A DNA stretch of 64,000 nucleotides from Micromonospora profundi (GCF_011927785.1 NZ_JAATJK010000001.1:4311001-4375000), one strand, 5' to 3'. Positions 53,840-63,153 are shown, numbered from the stretch's first letter. The notes: generated by a model from the letters alone, not told the origin. Numbers and translations are program-made.

Positions 53840-54520
53840 TCACGTCGCCCCGATCGGATATCTCATCGCGGCGATGTCCGTGTGGAGCCCGAAAACGGTT
53901 GCCTTCGGGTTCAAAGCTTGCACGACTGCGTCAGTAAGCGGACGGTGCGCGACGACGTGCTCGACCACCGCCGGGTCGACCTCGATCTCGTAGTAGTCCT
54001 CGGCGAACGTGACGTACCGATCGACGATGTCGTCGAGCAGGATCTCGAGCAGATCAGAGCCGTCCGGGGCGTTGCTGTCGTACGGTCCGCGAAGCGCGGG
54101 GAACGTGATGGCTTCGCCGGCGTGCCACCGGTCGTCACCGGAGAGCCGCCACAGGACAGCGGTGGCGACGAACTGGCCTTCCTCGTCGCCGAACGCTGGT
54201 TCCTCGATCTGCGGACGGAACACCGCCGGGAGACCGTCGAGCAGTCCGGGCCACAGCTCGTGGTCCGGATCGCGATAGGGCGTCATCGCCGACTCATGGT
54301 CGAACACGCGGATGAAGGCGCCATCGGCGGTGAACACCACTGTCCACTCGTCGCCGCTGCCGTTGCTCATCAGTGCCGCCTCGTCGTCACCCCAAGATCG
54401 GGTGTAGGCGTAGTAGGGCTCGCCCTCGTCGACGATGCACTCCAGCACGGCGAGTGCCTTGCAGCGGTCCCGCAGCACGTCGATGGAGGGCAGCCTGGCA
54501 GCGATGTCGTACACGGTCAC
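53840..54520 (-). CDS. Hypothetical protein conserved in actinobacteria
   Basis: This 226-residue protein, starting MTVYDIAARLPSIDVLRDRCKALAVLECIV, resembles a family I know only as hypothetical. Further blocks are YYAYTRSWGDDEAALMSNGSGDEWTVVFTADGAFIRVFDHESAMTPYR and LEILLDDIVDRYVTFAEDYYEIEVDPAVVEHVVAHRPLTDAVVQAL. It is acidic and soluble. It may be an immunity or contact-related protein, but the evidence is thin. It lies upstream of the nrdRJ operon's end. Confidence 0.6.
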   Translation of the reverse strand: MTVYDIAARLPSIDVLRDRCKALAVLECIVDEGEPYYAYTRSWGDDEAALMSNGSGDEWTVVFTADGAFIRVFDHESAMTPYRDPDHELWPGLLDGLPAVFRPQIEEPAFGDEEGQFVATAVLWRLSGDDRWHAGEAITFPALRGPYDSNAPDGSDLLEILLDDIVDRYVTFAEDYYEIEVDPAVVEHVVAHRPLTDAVVQALNPKATVFGLHTDIAAMRYPIGAT

Positions 54521-54637
54521 TCGCTGAACCTACGCCGAAGCACCGACACGCGAGACTCGGTGAGAATGCACGCTCATAGCCGCTGGCCGGGCGCCCACCT
54601 CTGCACGCTCCCAGGGCTGGAAGAGCCTGGAAACGGC

Positions 54638-54669
54638 GCTGCCCCGACCTCGCAGGAGGCCGGGGCAGC
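54638..54669. terminator. Hairpin after nrdJ
   Basis: The stem GCTGCCCCG / CGGGGCAGC encloses a smaller paired region and lies 15 bp past the nrdJ stop on the minus strand. It has no T-run, but it is stable and well placed for the nrdR-nrdJ transcript. Confidence 0.65.
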
Positions 54670-54683
54670 ACTGATCGCGTACG

Positions 54684-57569
54684 TCAGCTGCAGCCGCTGG
54701 TGGAGCCGCAGCCCTCGCAGACGTAGCAGCTACCGGCGGGGCGCATCTTCGTACCGCAGGTGAAGCACAGCGGTGCGTCGGCGGCCTTGCCGATGACGGC
54801 CTCCAGCAGTTCGGTGCTGGAACCCACGCTCGGCGCCGGCTTGGCGGCGGCCACGTCGGCCATCTCCTGGGCCGGCTGGGCGACGGCCTCCGGCTTGGCC
54901 GGAGCCTCCACCGGCGCGGACGATGCCATCGCGGTGAGCTCAGCCCCGGTGACCCCTGCGGATTCCGCGTCGGCTTCGGCCCGCAGCTGGGCGGCCCGCT
55001 CGCTGGCGGTGAAGATGCCCAGCTCGGCGCGGCGCTCGTACGGCAGGAAGTCCAGTGCGAGGCGACGGAAGATGTAGTCCATCACCGACGCCGCCATGCG
55101 CACGTCCGGGTCGTCGGTCATGCCGGCCGGCTCGAAGCGCATGTTCGTGAACTTGCTGACGAACGTCTCCAGCGGCACGCCGTACTGGAGGCCGATGCTG
55201 ATGGCCACCGAGAACGCGTCCATCACGCCGGCCAGGGTCGAGCCCTGCTTGGACATCTTGAGGAAGACCTCGCCGAGGCCGTCGTCCGGGTAGGACGACG
55301 CGGTGAGGTAACCCTCGGCGCCACCGACGGAGAAGCTGACCGTCTCGGACGGGCGCTTCTTGGGCAGGCGCTTGCGCACCGGGCGGTACTCGACGACCTT
55401 CTCCACAGCGGCCGGTGCGGCCTCGACGGCGGCCGGCTCGGTGGCCTTGTTGTTCTTCGCCACCGAGAGCGGCTGGCCGACCTTGCAGTTGTCGCGGTAG
55501 ATCGCCAGCGCCTTGAGGCCGAGCTTCCAGCCCTCGAAGTAGATCTTCTCGACGTCCTCGACGGTGGCCGCCTCCGGCATGTTTACCGTCTTGGAGATGG
55601 CGCCGGAGACGAACGGCTGGATCGCCGCCATCATCCGCACGTGGCCCATCGGAGCGATGGACCGCTCCCCCATCGCGCAGTCGAACACCGCGTAGTGCTC
55701 CGGCTTGAGGCCGGGGGCGTCCACCACGTGGCCGTTGTCGGCGATGTGCTCGACGATCGCCTCGACCTGCTCCTCGGGGTAGCCGAGGCTGCGCAGCGCG
55801 CGCGGGACCGTCTGGTTGACGATCTGCATCGAGCCGCCGCCGACAAGCTTCTTGAACTTGACGAGCGCCAGGTCCGGCTCCACACCGGTCGTGTCGCAGT
55901 CCATCATGAAGCCGATGGTGCCGGTCGGCGCGAGGACGCTGGCCTGCGAGTTACGCCAGCCGTTGCGGTCACCGATCTTGTTGCCCTGGGTCCACTGCTT
56001 GGTCGCCTCGCGGACGATAGCGGTGGCCACCGGGCTGGTGGGCTTGATCTCGTCGTTCGCGGCGGCGTGCTTGCGCATGACCCGCTTGTGCGGCTCGGCG
56101 TTGCGGGCGTAGCCGTCGTACGGGCCGACGACGCCGGCCAGCTCGGCCGAGCGGCGGTACGCGGTGCCGGTCATCAGCGAGGTGATCGCCGCGGCGACCG
56201 AGCGACCCTGGTCCGAGTCGTACGGCTGGCCGGTGGCCATCAGCAGCGCGCCCAGGTTGGCGTAGCCGATGCCCAGCTGCCGGTAGGCGCGGGAGGTCTC
56301 GCCGATCTTCTCGGTCGGGAAGTCGGCGAAGCAGATCGAGATGTCCATCGCGGTGATGACGAACTCGACGGACTTGACGAACTTCTCCACCTCGAAGCCA
56401 CCGTCGGCGCGGAGGAACTTCATCAGGTTGAGCGAGGCGAGGTTGCACGAGGAGTTGTCCAGGTGCAGGTACTCCGAGCACGGGTTCGACGCGGTGATCC
56501 GGCCGGTCTCCGGGCAGGTGTGCCAGTCGTTGATCGTGTCGTCGTACTGCAGGCCCGGGTCGGCGCACTCCCACGCGGCCTGGGAGATGGTGCGGAACAG
56601 CTTCTTGGCGTCGATGGTGTCGATCACCGAGCCGTCCAGCCGGCCGCGCAGGTCGAAGCCGCCGCCGTTCTGCACGGCCGTCATGAACTCGTCGGAGACC
56701 CGCACCGAGTTGTTGGCGTTCTGGTACTGCACGCTCACGATGTCGGAGCCGCCGAGGTCCATGTCGAAGCCGGCGTCCCGCAGCGCGCGGATCTTGTCCT
56801 CCTCGCGCGCCTTCGTGATCACGAACTCCTCGATGTCCGGGTGGTCCACGTCGAGGATGACCATCTTGGCCGCCCGCCGGGTCGCGCCGCCGGACTTGAT
56901 GGTGCCTGCGGACGCGTCAGCGCCGCGCATGAAGCTGACCGGGCCGGAGGCGGTGCCACCGGAGGAGAGCAGCTCACGGGACGAGCGGATCCGCGACAGG
57001 TTGACGCCGGAACCGGAGCCGCCCTTGAAGATCAACCCCTCTTCCTTGTACCAGTCGAGGATGGAATCCATCGAGTCGTCCACGGCGAGGATGAAGCACG
57101 CGCTGACCTGCTGCGGCGACGGCGTACCGACGTTGAACCAGACCGGCGAGTTGAAGCTGAACACCTGGTTCAGCAGCATCCAGGTCAGCTCGTGGGCGAA
57201 GACCTCGGCGTCGGCGGGGCTGGCGAAGTAGCCGTACTCCTCACCGGCGGTGCGGTAGGTGGTGACCACCCGGTCGATCAGCTGCTTGAGCGACCACTCG
57301 CGCTCCGGGGTCCCCACCGCGCCCCGGAAGTACTTGGTGGTCACGATGTTCGCCGCGTTGACGCTCCACGACTCCGGGAACTCCACGCCGCGCTGCTCGA
57401 AGTTGATCGAGCCGTCCCGCCAGTTCGTCATCACGACGTCGCGACGCTCCCAGGCGACCTCGTCGTACGGGTGGACCCCCTCGGTCGTCCACACCCGCTC
57501 GATCTTCAGCCCCGCGCTCGCGCCGGCCTTGCTACGTGACCTGCTTGTCGTCACACCATCCCCCGACAT
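54684..57569 (-). CDS. nrdJ: Adenosylcobalamin-dependent (class II) ribonucleoside-diphosphate reductase
   Basis: NrdJ reduces ribonucleotides to deoxyribonucleotides with coenzyme B12 as radical source, so it works with or without oxygen. The 961 residues include the redox Cys158 (SACFIL), KGGSGSGVNLSRIR, the NPCSE motif (362-366; radical Cys364, Glu366) and HLDNSSCNLASLNL. The C-terminus has a zinc-ribbon-like tail (CFTCGTKMRPAGSCYVCEGCGSTSGCS) with the re-reducing cysteine pair. A Pro/Ala-rich spacer (about 880-935) is normal for actinobacterial NrdJ. ATG 57569. nrdR is 59 bp upstream, so this is an nrdRJ operon. Confidence 0.97.
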   Translation of the reverse strand: MSGDGVTTSRSRSKAGASAGLKIERVWTTEGVHPYDEVAWERRDVVMTNWRDGSINFEQRGVEFPESWSVNAANIVTTKYFRGAVGTPEREWSLKQLIDRVVTTYRTAGEEYGYFASPADAEVFAHELTWMLLNQVFSFNSPVWFNVGTPSPQQVSACFILAVDDSMDSILDWYKEEGLIFKGGSGSGVNLSRIRSSRELLSSGGTASGPVSFMRGADASAGTIKSGGATRRAAKMVILDVDHPDIEEFVITKAREEDKIRALRDAGFDMDLGGSDIVSVQYQNANNSVRVSDEFMTAVQNGGGFDLRGRLDGSVIDTIDAKKLFRTISQAAWECADPGLQYDDTINDWHTCPETGRITASNPCSEYLHLDNSSCNLASLNLMKFLRADGGFEVEKFVKSVEFVITAMDISICFADFPTEKIGETSRAYRQLGIGYANLGALLMATGQPYDSDQGRSVAAAITSLMTGTAYRRSAELAGVVGPYDGYARNAEPHKRVMRKHAAANDEIKPTSPVATAIVREATKQWTQGNKIGDRNGWRNSQASVLAPTGTIGFMMDCDTTGVEPDLALVKFKKLVGGGSMQIVNQTVPRALRSLGYPEEQVEAIVEHIADNGHVVDAPGLKPEHYAVFDCAMGERSIAPMGHVRMMAAIQPFVSGAISKTVNMPEAATVEDVEKIYFEGWKLGLKALAIYRDNCKVGQPLSVAKNNKATEPAAVEAAPAAVEKVVEYRPVRKRLPKKRPSETVSFSVGGAEGYLTASSYPDDGLGEVFLKMSKQGSTLAGVMDAFSVAISIGLQYGVPLETFVSKFTNMRFEPAGMTDDPDVRMAASVMDYIFRRLALDFLPYERRAELGIFTASERAAQLRAEADAESAGVTGAELTAMASSAPVEAPAKPEAVAQPAQEMADVAAAKPAPSVGSSTELLEAVIGKAADAPLCFTCGTKMRPAGSCYVCEGCGSTSGCS

Positions 57570-57628
57570 CTCATCCGCCCCCTCGTCCGCGCGGCCACGC
57601 CGCGCGTCCACCTGTCAGAACACAAACC

Positions 57629-58132
57629 TCAGTTGGTACGGCCGGCGGTCCCCGCCGCCCCGGCCTCCGCCGCGCCCGCACGGGCGCGGGCGGCGGCGCG
57701 CAATGTCTCGATCTCCTGCTCGAAGTCGGCAAGCGAGTCGAAGGACCGGTAGACGCTGGCGAACCGCAGGTACGCCACCTCGTCCAGGTCCCGCAGGGGG
57801 CCCAGGATGGCCAACCCCACATCGTGGCTGGGGATCTCGGCCGCACCCTTGGCCCGCACGGTCTCCTCGACCTTCTGGGCCAGCAACGCGATCGAGTCCT
57901 CGTCGACCGGCCGGCCCTGGCACGCCTTGCGCACCCCGCCGATGATCTTCGTCCGGCTGAACGGCTCGGTCACCCCGCTGCGCTTGACGACAGCGAGGAC
58001 CGCCTCCTCGACCGTGGTGAACCGCTTGCCGCACTCGGGGCAGGACCGCCGCCGCCGGATGAGCTGGCCGTCGTCGGCCTCCCGCGAGTCGACCACCCGG
58101 GAGTCGGCGTGTCGGCAGTACGGACACCGCAT
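57629..58132 (-). CDS. nrdR: Transcriptional regulator NrdR (Zn-ribbon / ATP-cone)
   Basis: The 167-residue repressor of ribonucleotide reductase genes starts [43 protein letters not shown]. That is the zinc ribbon (CPYC and CPEC) followed by the ATP-cone domain ([24 protein letters not shown]...). It senses dATP and ATP and represses nrd operons. A TAGGAGG ribosome site lies just before ATG 58132. The gene shares a promoter region with lexA on the other side. Confidence 0.97.
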   Translation of the reverse strand: MRCPYCRHADSRVVDSREADDGQLIRRRRSCPECGKRFTTVEEAVLAVVKRSGVTEPFSRTKIIGGVRKACQGRPVDEDSIALLAQKVEETVRAKGAAEIPSHDVGLAILGPLRDLDEVAYLRFASVYRSFDSLADFEQEIETLRAAARARAGAAEAGAAGTAGRTN

Positions 58133-58293
58133 CGCCTACCTCCTAATCATGATCAACCACGGCGTAGCGGGCACTTCCGGGCACGACTCGACCCGGCGGT
58201 GCCAGCTGGAGCTGACGCCCGCCGTGGCCGGCGCTGCGGGAGTGCGGTCGGTAGTCGAACCCAACCTGTGGGCAACTTACGCCCGTGTCACTA

Positions 58294-58303
58294 CTACATC
58301 TAG
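58294..58303 (-). promoter_or_regulatory. Possible NrdR box or nrdR promoter element
   Basis: On the nrdR (minus) strand the sequence reads CTAGATGTAG, near-symmetric, about 165 bp upstream of the ATG. NrdR boxes are AT-rich palindromes with CTAnATnTAG-like cores. I see only one clear copy where two are expected, so the call is weak. Confidence 0.35.
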
Positions 58304-58472
58304 GGGTCGACCGTATGTCGCTGGCGTACTCGGGTCAAGTTGACCGGCGTGTCCGGCGCGTCACGGACCATCCGGTCATCCGCACCCACCGCCCCCGCCG
58401 GAAGACCCAACGCCGCGACCCCGACCCGGTTACCGGCCAGCCGGCTGAAGTCGCCCGGAAAACGGTCGCTGT

Positions 58473-58486
58473 TCGAACATCCGTGC
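58473..58486. promoter_or_regulatory. LexA (SOS) box 1 upstream of lexA
   Basis: TCGAACATCCGTGC matches the actinobacterial SOS box (TCGAACnnnnGTTCGA) in the left half and in GT of the right half. It lies 254 bp before the lexA start. It is one of three similar elements. Confidence 0.55.
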
Positions 58487-58506
58487 TACCCGACGTACCA
58501 TTTATC

Positions 58507-58520
58507 AGAACATCCGTACG
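58507..58520. promoter_or_regulatory. LexA (SOS) box 2
   Basis: AGAACATCCGTACG repeats box 1 (GAACATCCGT-C shared) 34 bp downstream, about three helical turns. This spacing suits cooperative binding. Confidence 0.55.
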
Positions 58521-58558
58521 ACCGGAGTGGTTTTTCACCCCGACACGCCGGTGAGAGG

Positions 58559-58574
58559 TCGTACAGATGTTTGA
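58559..58574. promoter_or_regulatory. LexA (SOS) box 3
   Basis: TCGTACAGATGTTTGA is the best symmetric match (TCGnACnnnnGTTTGA, as in M. tuberculosis lexA). Its reverse complement shares AACATCTGTAC with the other two boxes. Confidence 0.65.
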
Positions 58575-58739
58575 AAATGACCGATCTCACCTATACGGTC
58601 AGGAACAGCCGGGCGCGTTGGATCTTCAGCACCCGGCGCACGGCACCATTCGAGCACGAGCGTTCGAGCACCACTGTTAGAGCACCCCGCACGCACCACG
58701 AGCCGACGAGGCACCCAGCGCCGACCAGGGAGGACGGAC

Positions 58740-59525
58740 GTGACCGAGGACCGGGCTAGCCGGCCGAAGAGCCCGCAGCAGATCACCGAGGCGGGCCCGC
58801 CGGCCACCCGACGCCGCAGCGCCGCGCGCAGCCGGACGGGTCAGCCCGCCGTGCGCCCGGTCACGCCGGTGGTCAGCGCCTTTCCCGACCCCGCGACGGT
58901 CGACCTGACCGCCCGCCAGCGTCGCATCCTGGAGTTCATCCGCACCTGGGTGGAGCACCACGGCTACCCGCCCAGCGTTCGCGAGATCGGCGAGGCGGTC
59001 GGCCTGGTGTCGCCGTCCAGCGTCGCCTACCAGCTCAAGGAACTGGAGAAGAAGGGCTTCCTGCGCCGCGACCCCAACCGGCCGCGCGCGGTGGACGTCC
59101 GGGCCCCCAGCGAGGCCATCGACGACGAGTTGTCACGCGCCCAACGGCCGACACCGGCGTACGTGCCGATGCTCGGACGGATCGCCGCCGGTGGGCCGAT
59201 CCTCGCCGAACAGGCCGTGGAGGACATCTTCCCCCTCCCCCGCGAGTTGGTGGGTGAGGGCGAGGTCTTCATGCTCCAGGTCAAGGGCGACTCGATGCTC
59301 GACGCGGCGATCTGCGACGGCGACTGGGTGGTCGTCCGGCAGCAGCCGACCGCCGACTCCGGCGAGATCGTGGCCGCCATGCTCGACGGCGAGGCGACCG
59401 TCAAGACCTACCGGCGGCGCGACGGCCACGTCTGGCTGATGCCGCAGAACCCAGCCTTCGACCCGATCCCCGGTGACGATGCCACCATCATGGGCCGGGT
59501 CGTGGCGGTGCTACGCCGGATCTGA
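58740..59525 (+). CDS. lexA: SOS repressor LexA
   Basis: A 261-residue repressor that undergoes RecA-assisted self-cleavage to induce DNA repair genes. A basic 50-residue N-terminal extension is followed by the winged helix ([53 protein letters not shown], about 57-108). The peptidase domain has the cleavage site Ala150-Gly151 ([12 protein letters not shown]), catalytic Ser185 (KGDSML) and Lys222 (ATVKTYRR). All are intact. It diverges from nrdR, and three LexA-like boxes lie upstream, so it should repress itself. Confidence 0.96.
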   Translation: MTEDRASRPKSPQQITEAGPPATRRRSAARSRTGQPAVRPVTPVVSAFPDPATVDLTARQRRILEFIRTWVEHHGYPPSVREIGEAVGLVSPSSVAYQLKELEKKGFLRRDPNRPRAVDVRAPSEAIDDELSRAQRPTPAYVPMLGRIAAGGPILAEQAVEDIFPLPRELVGEGEVFMLQVKGDSMLDAAICDGDWVVVRQQPTADSGEIVAAMLDGEATVKTYRRRDGHVWLMPQNPAFDPIPGDDATIMGRVVAVLRRI

Positions 59526-59658
59526 CCGGCCCGCGGGTGAGTGCCCCACGGCGCTCACCCGCGACGGTTCGCGCGTCGCGTCACGGTCGAGCGCACGCGT
59601 TGCCCCTCGACCGAGCACCATCTTGCGACCGTTCGCGCGTCGCGCAGGCTCCGAGCCG

Positions 59659-61464
59659 TCAGTAGCGGTCGCCTCGGTGGGGGCCGCGACGGCCACCCGG
59701 ATGCTGCCCGTACGGGTCGATGGGCGCCTCGTCGTCGCGCCTGCGGGCGGGCCGCTGACCCCGATAGTCCGGCTGCTCCTGCCCGCCACGCCGCGGAGGC
59801 TCCGCACGACCACCGCCGGGCTGACCGCCCCGACCGCCACTGGGCTGACTGCCACCACGGCCACCGCCAGGCTGGCCACCACCCCTGCCGCCACTGGGCT
59901 GACCGCCACCTCGACCGCTGCCCGGCTGGCCAGCACCTCGGCCACCGCCGGGTTGACTGCCGCCCCGACCACCGCCGGGCTGGCCGCCGCCAGCGCCGTA
60001 GACACCGCCGCCGGGCCGACCGCCGCCACCCGGAGGACGACCGCCGCCGCCGTAGACGCCGCCACCACCGGCACCACCGCCAGCGGCACCGCCGCCCGGT
60101 CGAGGAGCACCGTAGCCGCCGTTGTCGGCCGCTGCGGGACGCCCACCGCCGTACACCGCTCCGGCCGCCGGCGCCGCCCCACCACGGGCCGCTCCGGCCC
60201 CGTAGACCGCGCCGCCCGCCGGTGCGCCGCCGCCGTAGACGCCGCCCCGACGCTCGTCGCCTGCCGGACGACCGTCGCCGTCGCCACGCCCCGGAACCGG
60301 GTCGAGGGGGTCGCCGTCCGGATCCGATTTTTCGGACCCGGCGGCCAGCGGCCGGCGGCGGGCCCGCACGATGCCGAAGATGCCCGCGCCGACAAGCAGC
60401 AGGCCGACAAGCCCGACGGCGCCGACCAGGTAGGTGATCTCGTCGAGGCTCAGCCCGTCGAACCAGGACTGCGAGGCCGCGGGCTTCGCGGCACCGGCCG
60501 CCGCCAGCGGCGCAGCCGTCGAGGTGGACGGCGTGTAGGCGAGAATGTCGACCGGGTCGTCCTCGCTGAACTGACCGCCGTCGGAGACGGTAAGGAAGCT
60601 CTTGCCGTCCGGGGAGTAACTGATCGCCTCGCCGAACGGATCGGCCAGCGGAGTCACCCGCGGCTTTCCGGTCGTGACCGCGCCGACGATGTCACCGCCG
60701 GACACGTCGTACTCGAAGGCATCGGCATACGTCCGCAGGACGACCTTGGTGCCGTCCGGGGAGCGGGCCGCGCCGGTGATCGCGACCCGGCCGAACGTGT
60801 TGAGCGGGTTGTCGGTCTCCGTCGCGGGCAGTGCGATCTCGCCGGCCTTGCGCATCGGCACCGGCTCGGTGTCACCGGTCTTCAGGGCCGCCGCGGGGGT
60901 GTAGATCTCGGCTTTGCCCTTTGTCACCTTGGTGATGATCAGCGGTTTGCCGTCGTCGCCGATGAGGAGGGCCTCGGCGTCGTGCGGCTTGCCCTCCGGG
61001 TACGAGAGTCGGTGCAACACGGGCTGCTTGGCGCCGGTGACAGGCATCGACCAGAGCGCCACCCGCTTACGGCGTTCCTTCGCGGTGATGTTGTCGCCGG
61101 TGTCGGCGATCCAGAGGGTCTTACCGTCCGGGGAGAGCGCCAGGTCCTCGGTGTCGAAGGGGCCAGCGCCGGAATACTGGACGGGCTCCTTCGCGATCTT
61201 GCACTTGCTGTCGAGGAAGAAGACCCGCTTACGCGCCGCGATCTCGGTGCTGTCGTTGATGACGATGTAGCCGGACTTGGTCGCCACCAGCCCGGACAAC
61301 TCCCGCAGCCGCTCGTCTGTGACCGTGCACCGCTTCTTACCGGGAGTGACGGCGGGCGGCTCGGACTGCCCGGGTGCGGGAGCAGCAACGGCCACTCCGG
61401 CAAGCGCCACGGTTGCCCCGAGCAGGCCGAGGGCAACCGTGGCCGAGGAAACGACGCGGCGCAT
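59659..61464 (-). CDS. Secreted/membrane-anchored Gly/Pro/Arg-rich protein with beta-propeller-like ectodomain
   Basis: The 601-residue protein has a signal peptide (MRRVVSSATVALGLLGATVALAGVAVAAPAP) and a propeller-like region (about 45-320; FDTEDLALSPDGKTLWIADTGDN, FGEAISYSPDGKSFLTVSDGGQF). A membrane helix follows (LVGAVGLVGLLLVGAGIFGIV, about 347-367), then a 200-residue cytoplasmic-type tail of Gly/Gln/Pro/Arg repeats (units such as GGGQPGGGRGG). The architecture resembles mycobacterial Rv2721c (Ala/Gly-rich membrane protein beside lexA). The tail DNA is a run of imperfect 27-bp-like repeats (about 59780-60060). Confidence 0.8.
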   Translation of the reverse strand: MRRVVSSATVALGLLGATVALAGVAVAAPAPGQSEPPAVTPGKKRCTVTDERLRELSGLVATKSGYIVINDSTEIAARKRVFFLDSKCKIAKEPVQYSGAGPFDTEDLALSPDGKTLWIADTGDNITAKERRKRVALWSMPVTGAKQPVLHRLSYPEGKPHDAEALLIGDDGKPLIITKVTKGKAEIYTPAAALKTGDTEPVPMRKAGEIALPATETDNPLNTFGRVAITGAARSPDGTKVVLRTYADAFEYDVSGGDIVGAVTTGKPRVTPLADPFGEAISYSPDGKSFLTVSDGGQFSEDDPVDILAYTPSTSTAAPLAAAGAAKPAASQSWFDGLSLDEITYLVGAVGLVGLLLVGAGIFGIVRARRRPLAAGSEKSDPDGDPLDPVPGRGDGDGRPAGDERRGGVYGGGAPAGGAVYGAGAARGGAAPAAGAVYGGGRPAAADNGGYGAPRPGGGAAGGGAGGGGVYGGGGRPPGGGGRPGGGVYGAGGGQPGGGRGGSQPGGGRGAGQPGSGRGGGQPSGGRGGGQPGGGRGGSQPSGGRGGQPGGGRAEPPRRGGQEQPDYRGQRPARRRDDEAPIDPYGQHPGGRRGPHRGDRY

Positions 61465-61514
61465 TCGGCCAGTGTCGCATGCCGAGCGTTTCCGGTGGAT
61501 GACGCCGGGATCGG

Positions 61515-62969
61515 TCAGGGCAGGCTGACGGCAGCCTGCCCCTGCCTCTCGACGTCGAACGGCGCCAGCTCGGCGGCGAGCGCCGCGCTGACCCGTACGT
61601 GCAGCAACGTGCCCTCCGCCAGGTGCGAGGTGCTGAGCACCTCACCGCTCCGGTGCACCCGTGACACCAGGTCACCCCTGTCGTACGGCAGGATCGCCCG
61701 GACCTCCACGGCAGGCTGCGGCAACCGCGCCTCGATGGCCTCACGCAGGCCGTCGATGCCCCGCCCGGAGTACGCCGACACGAAGATCGCGTCCGGCCAG
61801 AGCCGCTTGAGTCGCAGGAGCGTGTCCTCGTCGGCCGCGTCGGTCTTGTTGACCACCAGCAGCTCGGGGAGCCGGTCCGCGCCTACCTCGGCGAGCACCT
61901 CGTGGACCGCCCGCACCTGCTCCTCAGGATCCGGGTGGGTGCCGTCGACGACGTGCACCACCAGATCCGCTTCCGCGACCTCCTCCAGCGTCGAGCGGAA
62001 CGCCTCGACGATCTGGTGCGGCAGGTGGCGTACGAAGCCGACGGTGTCGGAGAGCGTGTAGAGCCGCCCGTCGGAGGCGGTGGCCTTACGGGTGGTCGGG
62101 TCCAGCGTGGCGAAGAGGGCGTTCTCCACCAGAACGCCCGCGCCGGTGAGCCGGTTGAGCAGGCTGGACTTGCCGGCGTTGGTGTAGCCGGCGATGGCCA
62201 CCGCGGGGATCGCGTTGCGGGAACGGCGGGAGCGCTTGGTCACGCGTACCGTCTTCATGCTCTTGATCTCGCGGCGCAGCCGGGAGATGCGGTGGCGGAT
62301 GCGTCGCCGGTCGGTTTCCAGCTTGGTCTCACCGGGACCACGCACGCCCACGCCGCCGCCGGCGCCGCCGCCGCGACCGGACCCACCGGTCTGCCGGGAC
62401 AACGTCTCACCCCAACCACGCAGCCGGGGCAGCAGGTATTGGAGCTGGGCCAGCTCGACCTGCGCCTTACCTTCCTTGCTCTTGGCGTGCTGGGCGAAGA
62501 TGTCCAGGATCAGCGCCGTCCGGTCGACAACCTTGACCTTGGTGCGCTGCTCCAGGTTGCGCAGCTGCGACGGGGACAACTCACCGTCACAGATGACAGT
62601 GTCGGCGCCCGTGGAGAGCACCACAGCGCCGAGATCGTCGACCTTGCCGCGACCGATGTAGGTGGCCGGGTCGGGCCGTGAGCGGCGCTGGATCAGCCCC
62701 TCGAGCACCTGCGAGCCCGCCGTCTCGGCAAGCGCGGCCAGCTCGGTCAGGGAATTTTCCGCATCGGTCACCGTGCCCTCGGTCCAGACGCCCACCAGGA
62801 CGACCCGCTCCAGCCGCAGCTGCCGGTATTCCACCTCGGTGACGTCGGTGAGCTCGGTAGACAGGCCCGGGACGCGTCGGAGGGACTGCCGCTCCGACAG
62901 CTCCATCTCACCGGTGGTGACGTCGTCGAACTCGTCCTCGACGCCGACGAAGGTCTCCTGGTCTCGCAA
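61515..62969 (-). CDS. hflX: Ribosome-splitting GTPase HflX
   Basis: A 484-residue translational GTPase of the HflX family: N-terminal domain (VVLVGVWTEG, SRPDPATYIGRGKVDDL, DGELSPSQLRNLEQRTKVKVVDRTALILDIFAQHAKSKEGKAQVELAQLQYLLPRLRG), a Gly-rich insert with GVGVRGPGETKLETDRR, and a G domain with the P-loop GYTNAGKSSL (261-270), then DTVGFVRHLPHQ and NKTD. It releases stalled ribosomes under stress. TTG 62969 is used because AGGAG precedes it at good spacing; the frame is open far upstream but there it is not HflX sequence. Confidence 0.93.
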   Translation of the reverse strand: MRDQETFVGVEDEFDDVTTGEMELSERQSLRRVPGLSTELTDVTEVEYRQLRLERVVLVGVWTEGTVTDAENSLTELAALAETAGSQVLEGLIQRRSRPDPATYIGRGKVDDLGAVVLSTGADTVICDGELSPSQLRNLEQRTKVKVVDRTALILDIFAQHAKSKEGKAQVELAQLQYLLPRLRGWGETLSRQTGGSGRGGGAGGGVGVRGPGETKLETDRRRIRHRISRLRREIKSMKTVRVTKRSRRSRNAIPAVAIAGYTNAGKSSLLNRLTGAGVLVENALFATLDPTTRKATASDGRLYTLSDTVGFVRHLPHQIVEAFRSTLEEVAEADLVVHVVDGTHPDPEEQVRAVHEVLAEVGADRLPELLVVNKTDAADEDTLLRLKRLWPDAIFVSAYSGRGIDGLREAIEARLPQPAVEVRAILPYDRGDLVSRVHRSGEVLSTSHLAEGTLLHVRVSAALAAELAPFDVERQGQAAVSLP

Positions 62970-63153
62970 GCGGTTCTCCTGTCCGATTTGATAAGTAGAA
63001 CGTAATCCTGACATGAGACAACGCCCAATGCACCTGCTATATGCCCGTGCTGAAGCTCGCCAAAAGTGGGGGCGAATGCCAGAGTGCCCCGCCAACCCGG
63101 TAGAAATGCGGGGCGACGGTCGACCGGCCGTACAGCCGTGACGGAGGGATCCC

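Larger units (their letters stand above)
58133..58739. other. 607-bp divergent control region between nrdR and lexA
   Basis: The region is noncoding as far as I can tell and carries the promoters of nrdR (minus) and lexA (plus). Its right half (58450-58580) is notably AT-richer than the rest of the window. A 90-residue frame (58285-58554) exists but its codon usage is not gene-like and it contains the LexA boxes, so I do not call it. A near-palindrome CTACATCTAG (58294-58303) on the nrdR side could be an NrdR box or part of the nrdR -10 region. Confidence 0.6.

Noticed and set aside
53718..53993. A 91-residue plus-strand frame before the hypothetical gene at 53840
   Set aside because: More than half overlaps the minus-strand gene, with no ribosome site or recognisable domain.
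58285..58554. An 89-residue plus-strand frame between nrdR and lexA
   Set aside because: In mycobacteria a LysM gene lies here, but this frame has no signal peptide or LysM domain, is Arg-rich without codon bias, and overlaps LexA-like boxes.
58133..58739. Vitamin B12 riboswitch upstream of nrdRJ
   Set aside because: The enzyme uses B12, but I find no B12-box-like sequence or multi-stem fold in the leader.
59473..62061. An 862-residue plus-strand frame opposite the Gly-rich protein and hflX
   Set aside because: Shadow of two well-supported minus-strand genes; the Thr/Ala-rich part is the antisense of the Gly/Pro repeats.
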